11,209 bases of DNA, taken from the NCBI GenBank assembly GCA_017551465.1, contig JAFZLN010000148.1:1-11209 (forward strand). The letters are read 5' to 3'. Under the pieces are notes generated by a model that was given only the letters and a program-made list of their open reading frames with translations, made no database searches and was not told the DNA's origin. How positions within the stretch are numbered: the stretch's first letter is position 1; every line of letters begins with the position of its first letter. A program made the position numbers and the translations under genes. This DNA is from Bacilli bacterium. GTDB taxonomy: Bacteria; Bacillota_I; Bacilli_A; RFN20; CAG-826. Shown here piece by piece: positions 5,378-11,209 of this stretch.

Positions 5378-5929
5378 ATGATTTATTCTTTAAAAGGCAG
5401 AGTTTTAATGACCGATGGTGATACCGTCATTGTCGATGTTCGTGATGTCGGCTACCAAGTTTTAGTCAGCCATATTAGTGACTATGAAGTTGGTCAAGAA
5501 GTGTTTTTATATACATACAATGTGGTGAGAGAAGATGAACAATATCTTGTTGGCTTCTCATCTCTAGATGAAAAGAAAGTCTTCTTATCATTAATCAAAG
5601 TTAAAGGCTTAGGTCCTAAGACTGTTATCGGTGCATTAAGCGCCACAACAGTGGATGGTGTGAGAAACGCTATCGCCTCTAATAACGTTGCCTATTTAAA
5701 GAAGCTTCCAGGCATCGGTGCGAAAGCCGCTAGCCAAATCATTCTCGACCTTAAAGGTGAACTCACCGGCACCAAAGGTGATCCAGGTGTTTATGATGAA
5801 GTGTATGAAGCCCTTAAAGAATTAGGCTTTAAAGGTGCCGCGATTGACCGTGTTTTAGCCACCATCAATGAAAAAGATGCAGCGCCAGAAGAAATCTTAC
5901 GCTTAGCTTTAGCTAAATTAAGGAAATAA
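5378..5929 (+). CDS. ruvA: Holliday junction DNA helicase subunit RuvA
   Basis: RuvA binds four-way Holliday junctions and recruits the RuvB motor for branch migration. At 183 aa it is slightly shorter than the roughly 200 aa usual in Bacilli. Domain I is an N-terminal OB fold (1-62, starting MIYSLKGRV). Domain II carries two helix-hairpin-helix motifs, VKGLGPKTVIGAL (75-87) and LPGIGAKAASQIILDLK (110-126). A short linker (about 128-138) precedes the RuvB-binding domain III (138-183, YEALKELGFKGAAIDRVL). AAGGAAGGT (5362-5370) serves as the Shine-Dalgarno. ruvB begins one base after its stop. Confidence 0.97.
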   Translation: MIYSLKGRVLMTDGDTVIVDVRDVGYQVLVSHISDYEVGQEVFLYTYNVVREDEQYLVGFSSLDEKKVFLSLIKVKGLGPKTVIGALSATTVDGVRNAIASNNVAYLKKLPGIGAKAASQIILDLKGELTGTKGDPGVYDEVYEALKELGFKGAAIDRVLATINEKDAAPEEILRLALAKLRK

Positions 5930-5930
5930 T

Positions 5931-6941
5931 ATGTCCAGATTATTAGACGCAAAGAAGAATAGTAACGAATCACAAGAAGAGTTGTCGCTTAGACCGCAAA
6001 CTCTTGATGAGTACGTTGGTCAAAAAGACTTAAAGGCCAATTTAAAGGTTTTTATTGGGGCCGCTCTTCATAGAGATGAACCTTTAGACCATATTCTTTT
6101 TTATGGCCCTCCAGGCTTAGGTAAAACCACATTAGCCTATGTTGTTGCTAATGAGATGCACGCTAACATCCATTTCGTTAATGGTCCAGCTTTAGAAAAA
6201 CCTGGTGATTTAGGTGCCATTTTATCCAATTTAAATAAAGATGGTGGAGACATCCTTTTCATTGATGAAATTCATAGACTTCCACGAATAGTGGAAGAAA
6301 CTCTCTATAACGCGATGGAAGATTTCAAATTTTCTGTCGTCATTAACCGCGATACAAGTGCGAGAACATTAACGATTGATTTACCACCTTTCACGCTCAT
6401 TGGCGCGACCACCCGTGCGGGTAATCTAAGCGCTCCTCTTAGAAGTAGATTTGGTATTTCTGAAAAACTCAATTTCTACGATATTGATGAATGTGTCGCT
6501 ATTGTTAAAAGAACCGCTAAAGTCTTTAATACCACAATTGAAGATGCCGCTGCTTTAGAAATCGCTAAACGTTCACGTGGCACCCCACGTATTGCTAATA
6601 GATTATTTAGACGTGTCCGTGACTTTGCTAACTATGCTGGTGAAGATCACATTACCATTAACGATGCTTTACAAGCATTGAAAGCCTTAAAAGTTGATGA
6701 ACTTGGTCTTGATGATGTCGATATCAAATACTTAAAAACCATCATCGAAAGATTCAAAGGTGGACCAGTCGGTTTAGATACTTTAGCGAGTGCGATTGGT
6801 GAAGAAATTGATAACTTAGAAGATGTCTATGAACCATATCTTCTACAGATTGGAATGATTGATAGAACCGCTCGTGGACGTGTCGCCACCGAGAAAGCTT
6901 ATAAGCATCTTAAAATTGGTCACCAAACAACATTATTTTAA
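5931..6941 (+). CDS. ruvB: Holliday junction branch migration ATPase RuvB
   Basis: RuvB is the AAA+ hexameric motor that, with RuvA, drives Holliday junction branch migration. The 336-aa protein has the usual length. Walker A is GPPGLGKT (59-66), Walker B ILFIDEIH (108-115) and sensor 1 GATTRAG (158-164). The arginine finger is Arg173 in RSRFG, and sensor 2 lies in RGTPRIANRLFRRVRDF. The C-terminal winged helix contains GPVGLDTLASAIGEE and DRTARGRVAT. AAGGAA (5920-5925), at the end of ruvA, provides the ribosome binding site. It is the last gene of the obgE transcript and is followed by a strong terminator. Confidence 0.98.
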   Translation: MSRLLDAKKNSNESQEELSLRPQTLDEYVGQKDLKANLKVFIGAALHRDEPLDHILFYGPPGLGKTTLAYVVANEMHANIHFVNGPALEKPGDLGAILSNLNKDGGDILFIDEIHRLPRIVEETLYNAMEDFKFSVVINRDTSARTLTIDLPPFTLIGATTRAGNLSAPLRSRFGISEKLNFYDIDECVAIVKRTAKVFNTTIEDAAALEIAKRSRGTPRIANRLFRRVRDFANYAGEDHITINDALQALKALKVDELGLDDVDIKYLKTIIERFKGGPVGLDTLASAIGEEIDNLEDVYEPYLLQIGMIDRTARGRVATEKAYKHLKIGHQTTLF

Positions 6942-6972
6942 TAATAATGTTAAATTCACTAATTAATAATTG

Positions 6973-7002
6973 GAACAAGACGAGTCTTGTTCTTTTATTT
7001 TT
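6973..7002 (+). terminator. Intrinsic terminator after ruvB
   Basis: GAACAAGA (6973-6980) pairs with TCTTGTTC (6985-6992) around a CGAG tetraloop, followed by TTTTATTTTT. It lies 31 bases after the ruvB stop and ends the probable obgE-ruvB transcript. Confidence 0.93.
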
Positions 7003-7023
7003 AGATTAATGCATACAAATATA

Positions 7024-7052
7024 TTGAATTACTTATGTAATTAGAGTATATT
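7024..7052 (+). promoter_or_regulatory. Sigma-70-type promoter of secDF
   Basis: The -35 box is TTGAAT (7024-7029), followed by a 17-base spacer and the -10 box TATATT (7047-7052). It has the same architecture as the rplU promoter. The predicted transcription start is near 7058-7060. ATTGAAT (7023-7029) also recurs inverted as ATTCAAT (7053-7059), flanking the promoter. Confidence 0.85.
7027..7042. promoter_or_regulatory. Palindrome in the secDF promoter spacer
   Basis: AATTAC (7027-7032) and GTAATT (7037-7042) are perfect inverted arms around TTAT, overlapping the end of the -35 box. The core ACTTATGT is identical to the one in the rplU promoter palindrome. It is a possible operator; no binding protein can be named. 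Confidence 0.4.
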
Positions 7053-7062
7053 ATTCAATGAC

Positions 7063-7076
7063 GTCGCCTTACGAGC
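7063..7076 (+). repeat. Copy 2 of the 14-base motif shared with the rplU leader
   Basis: GTCGCCTTACGAGC, starting 11 bases after the secDF -10 box. It differs from the rplU copy at two of 14 positions. The roughly 50-base leader that contains it can form only a weak hairpin (TCGC 7064-7067 with GCGA 7075-7078). Confidence 0.4.
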
Positions 7077-7108
7077 GAATGCACATACACGTATTAGGAG
7101 GAATAAAT

Positions 7109-9784
7109 ATGCGTAGATTATGGTCACATATTGTCATAGCGGCTACTTCGCTATTGATGGTTGGAGCAACATTTGCCACCGTAGTTACAAATATAAACAG
7201 TAATATCGAATTCGAGAAAGGTCAGGAATTAACTTTCAGAATCACTGCTAAGGATGATGATGGTAATCCAGATAAAGACTACGAATTTACAACCGATGAA
7301 GCTGTTAAAGAAACCGCAGAAATCATGGAGAAGAGATTAGCAACAGCTGATATCTCTCGTTATAAAGTTGAAACAGCGGGTTTTGATACCATTAAGGTCT
7401 CTTTCGTTCAAGACACTGCTCAAGAATACGAAATCATTCAAAACTACCTTTCATTCAACGCCACATTAGCTATTTCTAACTCAAAAGAAACTTATGCATT
7501 AGCAACTGAATTCCTCGATGCTAATAAGAAAGCTTATCTTGAAATTGAAAATGGCTATCCAACAATTGTTATCCCAATTAAAGCCGATAACGAATTATTC
7601 CAAGCTGTTTACACAGAAGCTAAGGAAATGAGTGATAACAACACTGGTGAAGTCGAAGAACAACACGAACACTCAGATGATGAAGAAGAAACAGAAGTCA
7701 CAAGACATGCTTATCTCTATCTCTGGTACGACTACATCGAAGACTATTACTCATACGATAAAATTAACCAAAACTCTAGTGATACATACAATCAAGCGAT
7801 TGCCGATAAAGTCTTAATGACATTTGACGCCGCTAACCCATTCGTTGATGATGAACAAACCGCTTTAAGAGCGTATGTTAATCCAAAAACAGATGATAAT
7901 AACGAAGTTACTCCAGAAAGCTTAAAACAAGCCTTCAAGAACGCTCGTTACTATGTAAACTTACTCAATGCTGGTCAAATGGAATACCATGTTGACTTCA
8001 TGTTCTCTAAGACCGCTGACTTATTCGTTGAAAGTTTAGTCAACTTAGGTGAACACCAAACACTCGCATGGAGCAGAACATTCATTGCGACTATTGTCGC
8101 TATCGCCGTCATCAGCTTATTACTCGTCTACTTCTATAGATTAGGCGCTAGTGGTATTGCTGTGACATCTATCGTTTCCACATTCATTGGCTTATTATTA
8201 GTCGTCGCCTTAGGTGCTGAATACAATATCGCCGGTATGGTGGGCTTAATCGCTTTAGGCTTAATCAGTGTCTTAAGTGGTGTCATCTACATGAATAAGT
8301 TCAAAGAAGAATGCTACCGCGGTAGAACACTCAAGAAAGCTAATAGTGAAGCGGCTAAAAAGTCCTTATTACCAATCGTTGACTTACACGCTGTCTTAGT
8401 TGCGATGGGTGTGGCTTGCTACTTATTAGGTGGCGTTATGATGAAATCATTCGCTGTCGCAACAATCTTAGGTGGCCTTTCTTCCTTATTATTAAATCTC
8501 CTCTTCTTACGTGGCATGCAGTGGCTTGTCACTAACGAACAAGGTTTAGCTGGTCGTTATGACTTATTCGATGTCGCCGCTGATCAAGTGGCTGATGGCC
8601 TTGATGAAAACAAAGCCAGATATGAAGGTGCTAACGCTGATAAAGACTATACAAAGCACAAAAAACCAATTGGTATTGCTAGTATCGTCTTATTCATTGC
8701 TAGTGTGACCTGCATGTTAGTGTTCGGTATTTCTCAAAAAGGCGCTATTTATAGCTCTGATTCCAAATATGGCAACAGCCAAGTCTATATCGAATACACA
8801 TCCGAAGTCGCTAATAACACTTCTTTAACCGCTGATGTTAAAGATAGAATCGACTCCATTATCAATAACTCCACATTAGATGGCACACCTTTAAAAGAAA
8901 TCACTGAACTTGAAACATATGAATATGTTGCTAAGTACGACACAAATAAAGGTGGCACAAGCACCATTTACTATGCTTACTATCGCATCAACTTTGATAA
9001 AGCCTTAAGTGGTAATGAAATGCTTAAGTACAATGACTTAACACCAATCGCTGTTAAAGACTTCTTCACTCTTGATGAATTAAATAACGCCAGTGGTGCC
9101 AACTTAAAAGTTCCTGCTAACGTGAGCGTTTCCTTAAAGGATTCCGTGAGAATTAATGCTGACCAACCTTCTGTTGCTTCATTAATCGCTGCTACAAGCG
9201 TTGGCATTGGCATCAGCGCTTTATATCTCTTACTCCGTTACCGTTTAAGCCGTGGCTTAGCAAGCTTAATCGTCTCAACTGTGGCGACAGGCATCAGCGC
9301 TGGCTTATTCGCCATGTTAAGATTCTTACCAGTCACTTCTTATGCTGGTATCGCCATTCCATTCATTGCTATCTTCACCTTAGCCATTGGTATTATCTTT
9401 ATGAATAAAGAAAGAGAAATGGTTCTTGAAGATCGTAATAGAGATAACTCCATTGAAGCGAGAAATACTTTAATGGTTAAAGCTACTGCTTTATCCTCCA
9501 CACCAATTACCATTGCCTTCATTATGGCTTTATATCTTGGTGTCAACTTCTTCGGCTTCATGTTCACAAACATCTCCTATATCTTCTTAGCGGTGATCTT
9601 AGGCGTGAGTATTGCGACAGCCTTAACTCTTGTCTGTTTCGGTCCTCTTGCACAAGTCTTCTTTAAAGCCTTCAGTGGTGTGAAGATTATCAAGCCAAAA
9701 GCCAAGAAGAAAAAAGCACGCCCAGTGCGCGTTAATAAATCTGCTGAACCAGAAGAAGCAATCTTCATTGGCATTAACGATTAA
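7109..9784 (+). CDS. secDF: Fused SecDF protein-export membrane protein, divergent
   Basis: SecDF assists Sec-dependent export by pulling on translocating protein, using the proton or sodium gradient in studied bacteria. The start chosen is ATG 7109, seven bases after AGGAGG (7096-7101), giving 891 aa; an in-frame ATG at 7058 sits at the predicted transcription start. Twelve membrane spans are visible at about 8-28, 323-343, 348-369, 374-394, 424-443, 447-468, 521-541, 687-709, 716-737, 745-764, 798-818 and 824-846. Large external domains lie at about 29-322 and 542-686. This is the SecD (first half) plus SecF (second half) plan. Weak landmarks are LLNAG (285-289), YFYRLGASGIAV and NKFKEE (396-401). 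The usual GLDLxGG motif and the conserved membrane aspartates are not seen. An acidic, His-containing stretch occupies 181-200, and a Lys-rich tail 862-877. Its place between ruvB and recJ, as in Bacillus, supports the name. Confidence 0.85.
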   Translation: MRRLWSHIVIAATSLLMVGATFATVVTNINSNIEFEKGQELTFRITAKDDDGNPDKDYEFTTDEAVKETAEIMEKRLATADISRYKVETAGFDTIKVSFVQDTAQEYEIIQNYLSFNATLAISNSKETYALATEFLDANKKAYLEIENGYPTIVIPIKADNELFQAVYTEAKEMSDNNTGEVEEQHEHSDDEEETEVTRHAYLYLWYDYIEDYYSYDKINQNSSDTYNQAIADKVLMTFDAANPFVDDEQTALRAYVNPKTDDNNEVTPESLKQAFKNARYYVNLLNAGQMEYHVDFMFSKTADLFVESLVNLGEHQTLAWSRTFIATIVAIAVISLLLVYFYRLGASGIAVTSIVSTFIGLLLVVALGAEYNIAGMVGLIALGLISVLSGVIYMNKFKEECYRGRTLKKANSEAAKKSLLPIVDLHAVLVAMGVACYLLGGVMMKSFAVATILGGLSSLLLNLLFLRGMQWLVTNEQGLAGRYDLFDVAADQVADGLDENKARYEGANADKDYTKHKKPIGIASIVLFIASVTCMLVFGISQKGAIYSSDSKYGNSQVYIEYTSEVANNTSLTADVKDRIDSIINNSTLDGTPLKEITELETYEYVAKYDTNKGGTSTIYYAYYRINFDKALSGNEMLKYNDLTPIAVKDFFTLDELNNASGANLKVPANVSVSLKDSVRINADQPSVASLIAATSVGIGISALYLLLRYRLSRGLASLIVSTVATGISAGLFAMLRFLPVTSYAGIAIPFIAIFTLAIGIIFMNKEREMVLEDRNRDNSIEARNTLMVKATALSSTPITIAFIMALYLGVNFFGFMFTNISYIFLAVILGVSIATALTLVCFGPLAQVFFKAFSGVKIIKPKAKKKKARPVRVNKSAEPEEAIFIGIND

Positions 9785-9791
9785 TTAATGA

Positions 9792-9822
9792 AAAGGCTGC
9801 TTTTATAAGCGGCCTTTATTTT
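9792..9822 (+). terminator. Intrinsic terminator after secDF
   Basis: AAAGGCTGCTT (9792-9802) pairs with AAGCGGCCTTT (9807-9817), with one T-G wobble, around TTAT. The tail ATTTT follows. It lies eight bases after the secDF stop. Confidence 0.9.
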
Positions 9823-9827
9823 ATAAT
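9822..9827 (+). promoter_or_regulatory. Probable -10 box for recJ
   Basis: TATAAT lies immediately after the terminator and ends seven bases before the recJ ATG, so transcription would start at or next to the ATG. No convincing -35 box is visible; the expected position (9799-9804, GCTTTT) falls inside the terminator hairpin. Confidence 0.5.
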
Positions 9828-9833
9828 AAGATT

Positions 9834-11209
9834 ATGGAAAGCTTACTCAATCGACTTCTTAAATACTTTCAAATTAGTGAAAGCGAATACGAAAAACTCC
9901 TTGCTCCTGTGAGTGAAGAGAATTTCGCTATCGGTCACTCTTTTAAAGATATCGATAAATGTGTCGAAGTCGTGAAAGAAGCGATGAAGCAAGATAAGAA
10001 GATTTATATATACGGTGACTATGACTGTGATGGCATCATGTCCATTTCCATTTTAGTCAAAATGTTCTCTTATTATGGCTATCCTGTTAGCTACTATGTC
10101 CCAAGCCGTTATTTAGATGGTTATGGCTTAACCCTCAAACACGCTGAAGAGATAGTGGAACAAGGCTATGATTTATTAATTACTGTTGATAATGGTATTA
10201 CCGCTTTTGAAGGCATTGAATACTGTAAAAATAAAGGTATGCAAGTCTTGGTATTTGATCATCACCAAGCTGATGAAAAATTACCAGTCGCTGACTATAT
10301 TCTTCACCCTGCTGTTTCTAGTTTTGGTGAAGTCCCAACAAGCGCAGGATTTGTGACATTTATGTTTGCCAAAGAATGCCTTGGAAGATACGACCAATAT
10401 TTGGCCACTTTAGCGGGTATCTCTGTCATCAGTGATATGATGCCAGTTAAAGAGTACAATCGAAACCTTCTAAAACTCGTCATTGAGGAGTATGAAGACG
10501 GTCAATCCTTCAATATCGACTTATTAAAGGAAAAAGATAGCTTCAATGAAGGGGCTATTGGCATGAAAATCGCCCCAAAAGTCAACGCTGTTGGACGTTT
10601 AGTGGAGGATGAAGATTCTCTTACTAAAACCGTCAAATTCTTCACCAGCGAGGACAAAAACCTCCTTTTAAACTACAATGAGTGGATTAATTCCGTGAAC
10701 GCTGAAAGAAAAGAGCTCACTAAAGTCGCCACTGAAAATAGTAAAGAAATCGATACGAGCAAACCGGCGATTATCGCTGTTATCAACGAAAAAGAAGGTG
10801 TCATTGGTTTAATCGCTAATAACTTTGCTAAAAAGTATTTAAAACCAACCATTATCTTTGCTTTAGATCAAAGTGGTGAATATTATAAAGGTTCTTGCCG
10901 CGCTCCTAAGGGATTTAATGTTGTTGATGCCTTTAATAAATTAGACAAATATATGCTTACCGCTGGAGGACACGAATCCGCGGGTGGTTGTTCCGTTAAA
11001 AAGGAATTATTCGAAGAATTCAAAGTGGCCTTCAATGAATTAGCTGAAAAAGCGGAAATCAAAGAAGAAATGCCTACAACCATTGATTTATATTTAAACG
11101 AAATTACGCGTGAAAATTACGACTTAATTCAATCATTTTCTCCTTTTGGAGAAGGATGGCAGTCTCCTAAGTTCAAATTATCGCGTATTAGAACTCAGTC
11201 TTTGATGTA
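9834..11209 (+). CDS. recJ: Single-stranded-DNA-specific exonuclease RecJ (3' end outside window)
   Basis: RecJ is a DHH-family 5'-3' single-strand exonuclease used in recombination and mismatch or base-excision repair. 458 residues are visible and the frame is still open at the end of the window. The metal-binding motifs are DYDCDG (62-67), VDNGI (118-122), DHH (142-144) and the later Asp in VISDMMP (198-204). RecJ-specific features follow: SRYLDGYGL (91-99), APKVNAVGRL (247-256), GVIGLIA (322-328) and the DHHA1 motif GGHESAGG (378-385). A C-terminal OB-like region starts near 410, with PFGEGW where PFGxGN is usual. ATG 9834 is preceded by TATAAT rather than a Shine-Dalgarno, which suggests a leaderless mRNA. 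RecJ next to secDF matches the Bacillus order. Confidence 0.95.
   Translation, partial: MESLLNRLLKYFQISESEYEKLLAPVSEENFAIGHSFKDIDKCVEVVKEAMKQDKKIYIYGDYDCDGIMSISILVKMFSYYGYPVSYYVPSRYLDGYGLTLKHAEEIVEQGYDLLITVDNGITAFEGIEYCKNKGMQVLVFDHHQADEKLPVADYILHPAVSSFGEVPTSAGFVTFMFAKECLGRYDQYLATLAGISVISDMMPVKEYNRNLLKLVIEEYEDGQSFNIDLLKEKDSFNEGAIGMKIAPKVNAVGRLVEDEDSLTKTVKFFTSEDKNLLLNYNEWINSVNAERKELTKVATENSKEIDTSKPAIIAVINEKEGVIGLIANNFAKKYLKPTIIFALDQSGEYYKGSCRAPKGFNVVDAFNKLDKYMLTAGGHESAGGCSVKKELFEEFKVAFNELAEKAEIKEEMPTTIDLYLNEITRENYDLIQSFSPFGEGWQSPKFKLSRIRTQSLM

Noticed and set aside
7632..7817. 61-codon + strand ORF inside secDF
   Set aside because: It is out of frame within the acidic part of secDF, low in complexity (Thr, Lys, Ile) and has no binding site.
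8785..9774. Antisense open frames over secDF
   Set aside because: They are shadows of a long coding frame with strong codon bias; no start signals or protein features were seen.
1..11209. CRISPR arrays, insertion sequences, tRNA or rRNA genes
   Set aside because: No direct repeat arrays, transposase motifs, terminal inverted repeats or tRNA-like cloverleaf sequences were found on reading.

Overview
The window is a stretch of conserved housekeeping chromosome from an AT-rich Gram-positive-lineage bacterium. It is most likely a reduced Bacilli/Mollicutes-type (Tenericutes-like) genome. Four points support this. L27 has a Prp-cleaved N-terminal extension and a prp gene lies between rplU and rpmA, which is typical of Firmicutes and relatives. 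SecD and SecF are fused. Shine-Dalgarno sites are of the AAGGAGG kind, and AGA and TTA codons are frequent. All genes are on the + strand. Trp codons are TGG; of the twelve stop codons visible, eleven are TAA, one is TAG and none is TGA.

Layout. (1) Positions 1-2064: the 3' end of valS, a 60-codon single-span membrane peptide, and radC. The peptide's ribosome binding site is the 3' arm of a terminator-like hairpin, and its stop codon overlaps the radC start. (2) 2088-3198: a strong promoter, a roughly 100-nt structured leader, rplU-prp-rpmA (ribosomal proteins L21 and L27 with the protease that matures L27), and an intrinsic terminator. (3) 3213-7002: obgE-nadE-(32-codon membrane peptide)-ruvA-ruvB, tightly packed and probably one transcript, ending in a terminator. 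(4) 7024-9817: a second strong promoter, a short leader, secDF (891 codons, 12 predicted membrane spans, divergent) and a terminator. (5) 9822-end: a -10 box directly before an apparently leaderless recJ, which runs off the window.

The gene order is a compressed version of the Bacillus subtilis valS...radC...rplU-ysxB-rpmA...obg...ruvAB...secDF-recJ segment, with most intervening genes missing. The functions combine translation (ValS, L21, L27, Prp, ObgE), DNA recombination and repair (RuvA, RuvB, RecJ, and RadC by family name), NAD synthesis (NadE) and protein export (SecDF).

The most interesting signals are these. The valS-radC peptide has a double-glycine-like leader. SecDF appears to have lost both conserved proton-relay aspartates. 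The rplU and secDF promoters share a palindrome and a start-site-proximal motif. Another 32-codon membrane ORF sits between nadE and ruvA, and recJ appears leaderless. No mobile element, CRISPR array, tRNA or rRNA was seen. There is no gene-free stretch longer than about 170 bases; the largest gaps (2065-2223 and 6942-7108) hold promoters, leaders and a terminator.
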